From: Cristatella mucedo
Lineage: Eukaryota; Bryozoa; Phylactolaemata; Cristatellidae
Direction: 5' to 3'
NCBI GenBank assembly: GCA_009760855.2
Contig: WPIO01000018.1
Coordinates: 2,156,501 to 2,220,500, forward strand
Length of the DNA: 64,000 bases
Shown: in pieces, positions 1 through 11,234 of the stretch
How positions within the stretch are numbered: the first letter of the stretch is position 1
Layout of the letters: every line of letters starts with the position of its first letter
Position numbers and translations under genes: made by a program
Notes under the pieces: generated by a model
Seen by the model: the letters and a program-made list of their open reading frames with translations, nothing else
What the model was told of the DNA's origin: nothing
Databases searched by the model: none

Positions 1-120
1 TTAAAGTGCTCGTTCCGACCAAGGTCTGGCTGAGGTCGTTGGCTCGAGCCCCGTGGCATATGTGAAGAACCTGAATAGAGATTACGTTCTCTTAGGGCAC
101 CAAATAAATTATGTTATTTA
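1..120 (+). mobile_element. SINE1, 5' end cut by the window
   Basis: Begins inside the tRNA-like head. Box B reads GGCTCGAGCCC (45-55). It is followed by the LINE-A-like tail with AGAGATTACGTTCTCT and an AT-rich end. It matches the copies at 16984 and 36061 in the other orientation. Confidence 0.75.
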
Positions 121-499
121 TTAATTTCTACCTGAATTATAAAAGTATTAAAATATTAGATCAAAGTATAGGTGATTCGATAACATAACGTGAAGTGGCA
201 GAGCCAGGAGTTTCATCTAGGGGGCTAGAACTGCATAAGGTTATAAAGGGTGACAAGGCACTCAAGATTTTCATGTAGACGGGTCTCGACAAACAATTCA
301 TGGAAACATATTGCAAGCAATTATTATATATTATATGCAATTCAGGAAGATGTTCTTTGATTGGAATTAAGACATAATTTTGTCGTCGGTGGGATAAGGG
401 GGTAGGTATCGTATTATGAGCGGCCTAAGTTGCTGCCACGTAGAAAGAGGCAAGGCTTATGCCCATTGGCTCAGCCGCTGATTATGTGTCTCAGAAGTT
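121..499. other. No recognised feature
   Basis: AT-rich sequence between the SINE1 and an old LINE-A; no coding signal or repeat seen. Confidence 0.5.
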
Positions 500-1275
500 G
501 GATAGCCTTTGCATCAAAGTGAACTGTTAGGATATTTTCCCTAGCATTATCGTGCAATATGGGTGTCATGTTCCAATGTTTTATTTCCGTAGACGACTCC
601 ACTTGCTCCAATTAAAGTCTTTCTACTTTCAGATGTGCAAAAACATACAAACAGCTTTTGGTTTGAAAAGCTATTGATGTCAAACTTGTAGATGAATTTG
701 TAACCCCTCCTCTTTCAGACTTAAATAATTCACTCGTTGTAGGACTTCCGGATTGAGCAACGAAAATCTTGCAGCTGGTGCCAAACTCTTCAGCTGGGCT
801 TGTTCGTCTTTGAGGTCGCAAATGGCCATGACACCATTTTTTATGGATCTAACTCTCAATTATATAACTCATTGACTTCAGGGTGCTTGTTTTACTTTAG
901 CTATATTTGTTTAATTGCTTCGGTCAATGTACCTGGTATAATGGCTTACCAGGCTTCCTTTCTTACACCATGCTTATATTACTCAAGTTGTGTAGCTGTG
1001 CATACAACCAACCTAAAATACCCCGAAGACCACGTCTTCTGTTCCCGTGCTCCTATAACCTGAGACTCATTAACGTCGGATAGACATTCCCTAACTTCAA
1101 AGGGATTTAAAATGGAGCTAGAAAACCTGATCACGGCTCAAAAATTAGTATGGATCGTTCCTGAAGTACTTCGTGATTGTGCATGCTATCATCCAGCTTA
1201 GAGTGCCCAGAAATAGATCTAGTTCATTAAGAGGCTAGTTAGATGTTCTATTACTACTAGTAGTATTAAGAATAT
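500..1275 (+). mobile_element. LINE-A, ancient decayed copy
   Basis: Aligns along its length with young LINE-A copies, from the segment before ESARNLG through VHAFVTSRLDF..SLL.GLP, the C-terminal domain and the 3' end. The terminal hairpin (about 1201-1250) and a degenerate TTA-type tail are still readable. It has many substitutions, several stops and a shortened 3' UTR. The small ORFs at 612-1063 are accidents of this decay. Confidence 0.7.
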
Positions 1276-1816
<541 letters not shown>

Positions 1817-2282
1817 AGAGCAAGAGAGAGGGAGAGCATGTGGCAAGGAGAGACGGAGAGAGAATTGCTGAAAACTAGACGAGCCTACGTTGGTAGGCTC
1901 AGGGTTTTTCGAAAAACTTAGCTGCTTGTATCTACAGATACCGCACCATTTGCAAAACAGGCTTTGTGCTTCTGCTCCTATGCGTCTAGTAAGGAATGAT
2001 GGGGGACTTTATCACAGTATGCCCTGCTCATGTGGCCCCAGCATCTTGAAGACTCTTCTAATAGAGCATCCCACCTTGCAGCTAGACTGTAGAAAAAAGT
2101 AAGACTTCATATGTCTAGCCATCCTGGTTTGACCCAGCGTAAGTTGCTTGCCTTTGACGACCAAAGTCTAGGGCCAGCACCGTGGCATAAATGCCTGGTT
2201 AGAGATTCGGTAGGGTGCTGTACAATCGACTTCTCAATTAATATTGTAATGGTGCATACAAATATAATGAAAAACACTTTAG

Positions 2283-2285
<3 letters not shown>
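1817..2285. other. No recognised feature
   Basis: A purine-rich shoulder of the microsatellite, then sequence with no clear coding or repeat assignment. Confidence 0.45.

Positions 2286-2319
<34 letters not shown>
2286..2319. repeat. (TA)n microsatellite
   Basis: A run of about 17 TA units. Confidence 0.95.
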
Positions 2320-2321
<2 letters not shown>

Positions 2322-2869
2322 TATTTGTATTTTTTACTCAGATGTAAATAAAACTCATAGACTGATCTATTTGCATGTGAGTTAATCTGTGTGTGGGTAT
2401 GCGTCTCTCAGCTCCTGTGTACATTTTTCTGCTTGAGAGTGCTCGTGTGTGAATTTGTGAAAGCAGGTATGAACAGCTCAAATGTCCATGAAATGGTCTT
2501 CTAGGATAGAAAGCGCACGGACAAACATTAAAACTGCGGTCAAAATTAAGATCGTCAGCACCGGGTGCGAATATTCATTTGGTTACTAGGACAGGTGCCG
2601 TCACTCTTATGCCTTTCTCGAGCGCTTTTTGCTACCAAACATTTGGAGTCATCTATGCATGTGATTTGCTATTCAGCCAATGGAAATAGGCGTCAGTCTA
2701 ACGTGGTCGATATCAAGCCCCGTAATACATTTTCCTTATTATGAATCCCGAGTTTCAGCTAACTTGCACCAGCTCTAAGTCTGGAACACGAGTCAACGCA
2801 GAGGGCAGTGACGTCAAAAGATAGCCATTAGAGGGGATCCCTTTGTACTATCGCCATGCATGTGCATTG
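2320..2869. other. No recognised feature
   Basis: Nothing supportable seen between the TA repeat and the LINE-A fragment. Confidence 0.45.
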
Positions 2870-3640
2870 CAATCTGTACATCGATCGGCCATCTCCCACG
2901 GGATTGCGTGCAATCTAGATGTCCTCTTCCAAAATGGCCTCTCGCCACATGATAATATCAGCTCCACAAGTAAGTCTGCCTACTTTGAGCTACCTAAAAC
3001 TGCAAAGACTTGGGCCCATTTAGACATGGATGTTGCAGCCAAATTGCTCCATGCATTTACGATATCCAATATCGACTTTCGCTAGTAGCTGCTGGCTAAG
3101 TGCCTCTGCGAGTTGGTAGGTAGCCGAGTTGGTTCTTCTCGACAGTTGAGGCTGTCGGTCCTTAGCGTAGCAGTTTCCACATCTCACCTCCTCTTGCCAA
3201 CCTGCACTGGCTCCCAATAAAGTATCACATCAAGTTCGAGATTATGGTCACTCACTTTTGGCCACCCTTTTCTTACGCTCCTGCCAAACTATCATAGCTA
3301 CTCCGAAATCAAGCTAGGCATGTTACCATACGCTCTAGTTACTCAAACAATTTAACTGTACATTTAAGTAACTTCAAATCCTTTGGTGAGACCGCGACTT
3401 TAGCTCGTTGTCTCTCAAATCCCGGATCTCACTTCCAACTGGCATTTTAATATCCCTGACTTTACTAAATTAAAAAAGATCGACAGTGCATGCACTTATC
3501 ACAGCATTTTCCGGGTCCTCGTGATGTGTCTTTTGTGTGCTTAAGCGTGCTGGTGTGTACACGTTACGGCAAACTATATTTACATGTTGACACAGTGCAC
3601 CATGCAACTATGCTCATGATGGTTATACAGCGTGTTGAAA
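2870..3640 (+). mobile_element. LINE-A, old 5'-truncated copy without tail
   Basis: Reads along the C-terminal half of ORF2 (SAYFEL, LLHAFTISNIDF; then the LHWLP and SFG regions at nucleotide level) into the 3' UTR with its repeated cgtgct / tgcatg motifs. It is frameshifted and stops before the terminal hairpin. Confidence 0.75.
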
Positions 3641-3688
3641 GTACTTAGAGACTTGTTTTATCGGAAGCAATGCCGATGTCTTATTTTT

Positions 3689-4447
3689 TAATAATAATAA
3701 TTATAACAATAACGAATTTGCATAACGCCTTTAGAGAACTTAATCTCGATGTAGGCACTTTACGTGTGCTGTAAAGGAAGCATGAGTTAATGAATAGTAA
3801 TAGCATGCACAACCTTAGAAAGCATAACGTGGTTAGAGGTGACATACACTAGTACAGCATGCGAATGTGGTTAGTGGCGGCGTGCAAAACGTTAGCAGCC
3901 CTAAGCACACAAAGGACGAATTACATTAGGACCCACTAAATGCTATACAGAACAGATGCATTTAAGCATATTTTTAAATGTCCTCATTTCAGGGGATTCA
4001 TGACATCAGACGGGAATGAGTTCCAGGCTGTGGGGCATGCAAACTAACGTTATTGTCTCCAAAGTATTTGAGGTTCGTACCAGGTATTGCTAAACGAATT
4101 AATTCAGAAATGCGGGTGGCATGATGCCTTGCCCGGGGGAGGGGTAGATCTGATAGTTTGGGTGGAATCAGAAAATGAAGGGACCTTAAAGTGGTTGAAA
4201 TAACCTTGAAGTCGATCCGTTGCTTGACTGGTTGTCAGTGCAGGTCGGCGAGAAGTGGTGTGATGTGGCAACTGCGAAGCTCCCGACTGAATTATTGCTG
4301 CAGAGTGTTGCACCAGCTGTAAACACCTGCTTACACTGGCTGGTAGAGCAGCAAGCAGTGAGTTACAGAAGTCAAGACGGGATGTCGTAAATACATGGAC
4401 CAATTTAGGTGTGGTATTCCTGTCTAAAAAAGCCCAAATTTTAGCAA
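3689..4447 (-). mobile_element. LINE-A, 5'-truncated copy
   Basis: On the minus strand it runs from (TTA)n at 3689 through the hairpin, the 3' UTR and the ORF2 C-terminus (VHVFTTSRLDFCNSLLAALPA at 4403 downward). It is frameshifted after LPHHT. Its 5' end abuts the SINE2 head at 4448. Confidence 0.85.
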
Positions 4448-4640
4448 GGTGAGCCGTAATGGCTTAATTGGTCAGTTGGTTGCTTTTCATGACCTCCGTC
4501 CCGAGGTCGTGGGTTAGAACTCTATCGTGAGTAATCCTATATTGCCACTGCAAGCCAGTAATGATAGCCGTCAAGGCTCTTCTGCTGCCTAAAAAAGAGG
4601 CTGTTAAATCAGCTAGTTCATTTATTATAGTGCTGATGTC
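4448..4640 (+). mobile_element. SINE2 (tRNA-derived)
   Basis: The tRNA-like head starts GGTGAGCC. A box-B-like segment at 4506-4520 reads GTCGTGGGTTAGAACTC. The body contains GCCGTCAAGGCTCTTCTGC and AGGCTGTTAAATCAGCTAG, also found at 33205, 40157, 43050 and 59043. Confidence 0.8.
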
Positions 4641-4644
4641 AACC

Positions 4645-4785
4645 AGGTTATTAATGTTGTTAATCAAGCATAATACCACTCACCGTTCGATCGCGTTTCC
4701 CTTTGCAGTAAATGCAAAGAGCCTAGAAAGAGATTGAGTTCTCTGAGAGTGCTTTATCAAGTGTATTATTATTATTAAATATATC
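4645..4785 (+). mobile_element. LINE-A 3' end fragment
   Basis: Carries the last ~140 bp of the LINE-A 3' UTR: AATCAAGCATAAT, GTTTCCCTTTGCAG, the double-stem hairpin and (TTA)n. It lies directly after SINE2, so it is either a severely 5'-truncated insertion or part of a composite transcript. Confidence 0.8.
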
Positions 4786-4789
4786 CACA

Positions 4790-5930
4790 GTTGTGCTACA
4801 GATAGTTTTAGTCTATCCCAGGATATTTCAAGTCTAATGTCTACAACAATACTGTTGAATCACAGATACACAATCCAAAATTACTGTCTACCGTCAACTA
4901 TCTTATTACCCACTCCCTGGTTAGCTCCCTACCTAGTGAAATTTGTTGCGATATAGCTGCGAGCTTTTTTTATAGCAAGGGAGCAACAGATAGGAGAGTC
5001 CATACCCAAGGTAACATCGTCCACACTGGACTCCGGTACCCCAGTAATATACCCACATGACTACTGTCCCTCGTTTTCACACAGTACAAAAATGCCTGAA
5101 TAAAAAGAGGTTGCAAGTGATCGCGTCCTATAATTCATCTTCAAGTCAAACATGACTAATAACCCAATAGATCGTGTTCTCACTGCCCTAATTCTAAGGT
5201 GCATCGATCTGCTACTGCCGCGCATCGGTAACATAGCAGCAAAACTGTCCTCAGCCTCAGGTCATAAACCTGCATCTTCTAAAAAGGCTATTGTTACGCC
5301 AACAATTAAGGAAGCAACAGAAGACAAAGAGAACTTGGGCACTTTTGACCATTCTCCCCATTGAAGCCTTTACCAAAGATACTTGAGCGAGTAGTGGCAC
5401 ATCAATTTGACTATTAAATTGAAACTTCAAACCTAGCAATTAAGTTCCAGTCTAGTTCCAGAGCTAATCACTGCACAGGGTCAGGACTACAATAGGAATA
5501 TATTGACCTTTTTAGGAATGCCAACATAGGGAAAAACACTTGGCTTAATATTTCGGTGCCATTTGAAACTATTAATCATCAAGTCGTTCTTCAGCACATT
5601 CAATCTCGCCTGGGCATCGTTGGCAATTAGCTGCAATGGCTTATGTCCAATATCAGTTGAAGACAACATAATGTTAATATAAACAGACGAAGAGCATGCA
5701 AGGAACCATTAAGGTACGGAGTACCTCAGTGCTCTGTGCTCAGTCCGCCTCTTTTCACAAGTTATACTCTCCGTCTTGCCGAAGTGACATCCAAGCAAAA
5801 TTTAGGCTTTCACGTTCATGCTGAGGACCCGCAGCTGTACCAATGTTTTGATCGCTCCCAGGTTTTCAGCACGTAAAAATTATCTTAAATCCCCTGCTGC
5901 AAGAATTGATGGTATCCCCACATTGATGAC
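4790..5930 (+). mobile_element. LINE-A, old copy, left part (EN-RT linker and RT)
   Basis: Aligns with 19570-20640 of the longest copy: the linker after EN, the AFKKAV..PLLKKAT..NYRP region (as SSKKAIVTPTIKEAT), the GVPQ block (5715 onward) and the ADDT region. It is diverged, with frameshifts and stops. The right part resumes at about 7045, after the nested young element. Confidence 0.8.
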
Positions 5931-7038
5931 GCTTTCACTTCTGTGCGGTAGCACTCAGTTGTACCTTTGCTTTGATCCCTCCCAACCTTCGAGCACCTCA
6001 AATTCTCTAAACTCACTTGCTGCATGCATTGATGACATCCGCACATGGATGGCAGCAAATTTTCTAAAACTGAACGATGACAAAATTAACTTACTAGTTA
6101 TGGGCAAACCCAGTGTGATTAAGAAATTTGAAAGGCTGACGCTCAAAATTGGCTCTGCCTGCATATCTCCTGTCGAATCGGCTCGAAATCTAGGTGTCAT
6201 ATTCCAAAGCGACCTCTCGTTAGACGACCACGTCAGCTCCACAGTCAAATCTGCCTATTTTCAGCTTCATAATATTGCAAAAATTTGGGCTTGTTTAGAT
6301 AAGGATACCGCATCTAAGTTGGTCCATGCATTCGTGACATCTCGTCTCGACTTCTGCAACTCACTGCTTACTGGCCTACCAGCATGTGCGATCAGGCGAT
6401 TGCAGCTGGTGCAAAACTCTGCAGCTAGGCTTGTCTGTCGTGAGCATCGCAGTTGCCACATTACTCCACTTCTCGCCGACCTGCACTGGCTACCAGTCAA
6501 GCAACGGATTGACTTCAACATTTTGTCGCTCACGTTTAGGTCCCTTCATTCTATGGCTCCAGCCTATCTTTCCGACATACTCCCCCACCAGGCCAAGCGT
6601 CGTACCACCAGCTTTTCGGAATCCAACAGTCTAGAAATACCTCGTACAAACCTCAAATCCTTTGGAGACCGTGCATTTAGTTCGTATGCTCCCAAAGCCT
6701 GGAACTCCCTCCCGACCTGCGTCAGAATATCCCCTGACCTGACCACATTTAAAAGGAACTTACAAACACACCTATTTAGGACAGCATTTAGCGGGTCCCC
6801 GTGATTCGTCCTTCACGTGCTTATGCGTGCTGACACTGTGCATGCTGCCACTAACCACATTTGCATGCTGACCCTGTGCATGTCACCCCTAACTATGTTA
6901 TTCGTTTTGTTTGTTTTTTAATCATGATTTTACTTACCATTTAATTGCATTTCCCTTTGCAGCAAATGTAAAGCGCCTAGAAAGAGATTAAGTTCTCTGA
7001 GGGCGCTTTATCAAGTACATTATTGTTATTATTATTAT
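5931..7038 (+). mobile_element. LINE-A, young 5'-truncated copy nested in an old one
   Basis: Starts inside the RT catalytic block (GCTTTCACTTCTGTG) and has an open frame to TGA at 6804. In order it shows LAACIDDIRTWMAANFLKLN, LLVMGKPSVI, ESARNLGVIFQSDLSLDD, LVHAFVTSRLDFCNSLLTG, LLADLHWLPVKQRIDF, SFGDRAFSSYAPKAWNSLP and FKRNL..HLFRTAF. The 3' UTR, hairpin (6970-7009) and (TTA)n are intact. The 5818 ATG of the long ORF lies in the older host copy, so the ORF is a chance fusion. No EN is present, so it cannot move by itself. Confidence 0.92.
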
Positions 7039-7044
7039 GTTGAA

Positions 7045-7945
7045 CGTTTGCAAATGGAATAATGATAAAGTGATTCAGAAATCAGAAAGCTTGATATTTA
7101 GAATCGGCTCTGCCAGCATATGTCGAGTAACATTTACACAATATTTGGGTGTCTATTCCAAAGTGATTTTTCGCTAGACGACCGAATTGGCTCTGCAGTA
7201 CAATGTGCCTACTTTCAGCTGCATAAAATTGCTGAAATTCGGGCTCGCTAAGGGAGGGATAATAAATCCAATAGGTCCTGGCTTTTTAGACATCCCTTCT
7301 CGATTTTTGCTACTCACTGCTTGCTGGCCTCACTGAGTGTGCAATACAACGCTTACAGTTTTTGAAAAACTCTGCAGCTAGGCTTTTGAGTGTCGCAGTT
7401 GCTACATCACACCAATTCTAGGAGACATGCAGTTGCTCCGAGTCAGTGAGCACATTGACTTCAAGGTTTTGTCACTCACTTTTAGGTACCTTGATTCGCT
7501 GGTTACAGCCTTCCTATCAAAATTATTACCGAACGAATAGGCATCGTAACAGACGCTTTTCTAAAAATAGCCTAGTTCTGCCTCCAGCTAACCATAAATG
7601 CTTCAGATACCAAACCGTTGATTCGTATGCTATCACAACCTGGACCTCATTTCCAACTGACGTCACGACCTCTCCTTATTCGATGATATCAAAAGTAAGC
7701 TAAAAGCGTACATTTTTCTCCCAATATTTGGCGGGTCCTGACAGCAACCTGACAGTTAAAACTAACCATATTTAAATGTTGACAAAGAACAGGTTACCGC
7801 TAATAATTATATTACGCTTGTTGACATCGTGCACGCTACCGATTATTCGACCATGACTCCTCCATAGCATGTGCAAAGTGCCTAGAAAGAGATTGAGTTC
7901 TATGAAGATGTTGTAGGTATGCATTACAATAGTATTATACATGTT
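7045..7945 (+). mobile_element. LINE-A, old copy, right part
   Basis: Continues the host copy interrupted at 5930: GTGATTCAGAAA..., the SFQSD-like region, the C-terminal domain and a worn hairpin at 7868-7910 followed by a decayed tail. Divergence matches the left part and not the nested young copy. Confidence 0.8.
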
Positions 7946-8789
7946 TTTCATTTGAAATGGCACAACCTGGTACACCGAACCAGGCATTCTTGCCAATAAA
8001 TACGGAAAACTTTACAAGCACGTGCTTGCACGAATTGGTTTGCACTGTAGTTTTACACCCATTACTAACTCCAAAAGCAGCCAAGACCGATTGCGCGTTA
8101 CGCAAGTTATTTTTCTGTCATTAGCCGATGCCTAAGAGAGTTCCGTGGCATATGGTAAGAAGATATTGCATCACTTGCACCAAACCGGAAGTGAGATGCA
8201 GCTGAATCTGTAGGAGATTCCAATCGAGGAGAAACGTCGAGTCTAAACAGCTGTACAAGAGCATCGGAAATGATTGGCTATCATAAGGATCTGTAAAGAA
8301 GACAACACTCAAGACTTAGTGACAGGGCAACAGCAATGGAAATACTTGTCTCAAAAACTTTAAATAGAAGGTAAAACTCAATGTTCCCTAGCTCATATTC
8401 CCTGGCCGTTTGAACTGCCGTTTTTGTGGTTATGTACGCTGTTATTTCGCACGTTACAAAAATTTAAATTATATCTTTCTCATTATATGTAGATGCTTTA
8501 GAAAGAGGAATTATTACCTAAGATTGCCATACAAACTACCCATTATAATTATATAGTAGCTTTTTCACTCTTGCACCCGCGACGGAATGCATCAGTCACC
8601 AAAAGTCTTGAAGTGACCTCTAGCAACAGCAAAAATATTCTCTTGAGAGGATATGAGGGCATGAGGAGGGTCAAATAGATGCAATAGTTTAGCTTGACCG
8701 TGCTGTGAGACTAATTAGTGATGGTATTTTAAAGCCACTTGGTGAAATTGAATAGTCCTTTTCGCAAGCCCTGTCAATACTTTGTTACA
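7946..8789. other. No recognised feature
   Basis: No gene or clear repeat. A GCTTTAGAAAGAGGAATTATTA stretch near 8495 might be a remnant of a LINE-A 3' end, but it is too weak to call. Confidence 0.45.
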
Positions 8790-9555
8790 TAATTCAATCC
8801 TCAAGATAACAAAGTGACCATCATAAGGAAGCAGTTGCTCCACAGTCCAGTCCGCCTACTATCAGCTACATAACATTGTTATAATCATGGCTTATTTAGG
8901 CAGGGATGCGACGTCTAAATTGGGCCATGCATTTGTGACCTCCCGTCTTGACTTCTGTAACTCACTGCTAACTGGCCTAGCAGCCTGTGCAATCAGGTCC
9001 TTACAGCAGGTGTGAAAAACTCTGCAGCTTGGCTCGTCTGTCATGAGTGCCGCAGTTACCACATCACACCACTTCTCGCCGACCAACACTGGCTACCAGT
9101 CAAGCAACTGATCGACTTCAAGGTTTTGTCGCTCACTTTTAGGTCCCTTCATTCTTTGGCTCCAGTCTATCTCTCAGATCTACTTCCCCACAAAGCCAAG
9201 CATCGTACCGCCCGCTTTTCGGAATTTAACAGTTTACAATACCTAATACAAATCTCAAATCCTTTGGAGACCGTGCATTTAGTTCGTATGCTCCTAAAGC
9301 CTGGGACTCACTCCAGACTTGCGGCACGACATCTCCTGACTTGACCACACTCAACAAGAAAATAAAAATGCATATATTTATGACAGCATTTAAAGAGTCC
9401 CTGTTATTTGTTCTTTATGTGCTTATGGGTGCTGACATTGTGCATGCGCCACTAATCATGCCTGCATGGTGACCCTGTGCATTGTTTCCGAACCATGTTA
9501 TTCTTGTTATTTATTGAGCATGCTACCACTAAACATTCGAATGCTTAAATTTCTG
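8790..9555 (+). mobile_element. LINE-A, truncated at both ends
   Basis: Carries the ORF2 C-terminal part (SLQQV, SAAWLVCHECRSYHITPLLAD, HWLPVKQLIDFKVLSLTFRSLHSLAPVYLSDLLPH) in shifted frames, then the 3' UTR to GAGCATGCTACCACTAA. The hairpin and TTA tail are missing. Confidence 0.85.
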
Positions 9556-9597
9556 CCTTTAAACTGTTTTCAATTTTTTAATTTCGGTGAGCGTTTT

Positions 9598-9840
9598 AAT
9601 TCCAGTCAATACAGAACTCCAGGTTATAGGAGCATAGGAACTGCAAGCAGAGAATCTAAAATATTTGAGAATAGTCTTATTTAAGGTAAGCGATTTGATT
9701 GGCAGGATTAGGTGGTAAGAGAGGAGGACTGAGGAGTAAATACGTTAGCAGGACACGTCTGAACCACATAACGAAGAGACCTAAAAGCGAGTGTAAACGC
9801 TGTTGCCGATTAGCAGCGTGATGCCCGTTTACCAAGAGCA
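9598..9840 (-). mobile_element. LINE-A fragment (ORF2 C-terminus), old
   Basis: The reverse complement matches the SFGDRAF..AWNSLP region through LTFRSLHS of LINE-A at nucleotide level, with indels. Confidence 0.55.
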
Positions 9841-10153
9841 CTGCAGTAACCGGCTACTGCCGATGAGGTTCGTGGTAAGCCGTGCATTCGTGCTGCTCAT
9901 CCGAATCGATGCTAATTTAATAGACTCTCTCTGTTGTTTCTTAGCGTGACACAGCTCCTTCCAGAAAAAGAACTTAAAAACGACGGATTCATGAGGATGA
10001 ATAGAAATACTTTTTCAGCGTGCTGAAGGCCACCAAGAGGATTCGACACAAATGTGTGCAAGAAAGACGATTTTTCACCGTCTTCTTCTTTGAGCGATTT
10101 GTCGATTTGACTAGGCCTGGATGCACCCAAGACGAATGTACTAGCAAAATACG

Positions 10154-10294
10154 TCGTTTGCTTAGCACGGCAAGATAGCCCACTCTGCAGTCAGGCATTG
10201 TCGTTTGCTTAGCACGGCAAGATAGCCCACTCTCCAGTCAGGCATTGTCGTTTGCTTAGCACGGCAAGATAGCCCACTCTCCAGTCAGGCATTT
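10154..10294. repeat. 3 x 47 bp tandem repeat
   Basis: Units start at 10154, 10201 and 10248 (TCGTTTGCTTAGCACGGCAA...). They are almost identical, with one G/C difference between unit 1 and the others. The array joins unrelated sequence on the left to a LINE-A fragment on the right. Confidence 0.95.
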
Positions 10295-10299
10295 TGCAA

Positions 10300-10550
10300 A
10301 ATAATTCACAGTTTGGTCTCAAAAAATTTAAGGTTATCTGGGGCAGATCTAGGCTATTTGAGTCAGAAAAATTTCTTTTACGATGCCCATACTTCATCTG
10401 GAATTATTCTGATAGGTAGGCTGGAAGCAGAGAATCAAGGGACCTAGAAGTGAGTGACAAAACTTTGAAGTCGATGTGCTTGTGGACTCGAAGCCAGAGC
10501 AGGTCGGCTAGAGTTGGTGGGATGTGACGACTTCGGCACTCAGTGAGAGA
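10300..10550 (-). mobile_element. LINE-A fragment (ORF2 C-terminus), old
   Basis: The reverse complement matches LINE-A from the LADLHWLP region to NLKSFGD (GGTCGGC..GTGG..., AGGGACCTAGAAGTGAGTGACAAAA). It is frameshifted. Confidence 0.65.
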
Positions 10551-11234
10551 GTCAATACCATGGGGTTAGTGACCTTCAAAATATAATGCATGCAATAGCA
10601 AGCGAGCACCGTGCTTTGACCAGCATGAATAAACAAGAATGTCGACACATTAGGTCTCAGGTTTGTAAGATCATAGCAAGTAGAATTCGATGAATCCTGT
10701 ACGGTTACCCAAGAAAAGCAGAACCCGGCCAAATAGAAGAGTAGATTAGCGTGGAAGGTCTGCTGGCTGGAACATCTGCGTCTTGAGCTCAGACTTGAGT
10801 GGTGCAGGTCATAACAGTTAAAAAATGCTCAAAAGCTTATCAATGACTTTCGGCGCCTACGAGCAGATGGCTCGACGAGCAGAGGATTTTAACGTACGCC
10901 GATGTGTGGGTAGGTAGTCGATGTTTGGGAGGTCACTACCAATAGCTGCTGAGGAGAGCCGTGCAAGAGCACGCTGCAGTACACAGGTCACCAAGTAAGT
11001 TAGCTGTAGCATGCAAATTAATTGACCAGATTGAAGATCTCAAGAGTCTACAAAGTCGCTATTCCAAAGTATTAGGAACCACTAGCTTTTAGACAACCTG
11101 TTTGTTAGCACAATTGCAATTCAAAAGAGTCTCCAGCTTCAAAAGTGCCATTGAAAACCCTACAGATTAATATGAGTTTGTCCCCATCAGTTAAATGCAC
11201 ACGTACTTAGTTCATTGTAACGTCATGGAAGCCA
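10551..11234. other. No recognised feature
   Basis: No coding or repeat signal I can support before LINE-B begins. Confidence 0.45.

Noticed and set aside
6267-6533. Minus-strand ORFs repeated at 6267, 16121, 38342, 56656 and 62856
   Set aside because: Same antisense shadow of the LINE-A C-terminal domain in each copy.
5818-6804. 328-codon ORF as one protein-coding gene
   Set aside because: It starts in an old LINE-A and continues into the nested young copy; the joined frame is accidental.
10154-10294. CRISPR array
   Set aside because: Units are directly adjacent 47 bp tandem repeats without variable spacers, in an animal genome.
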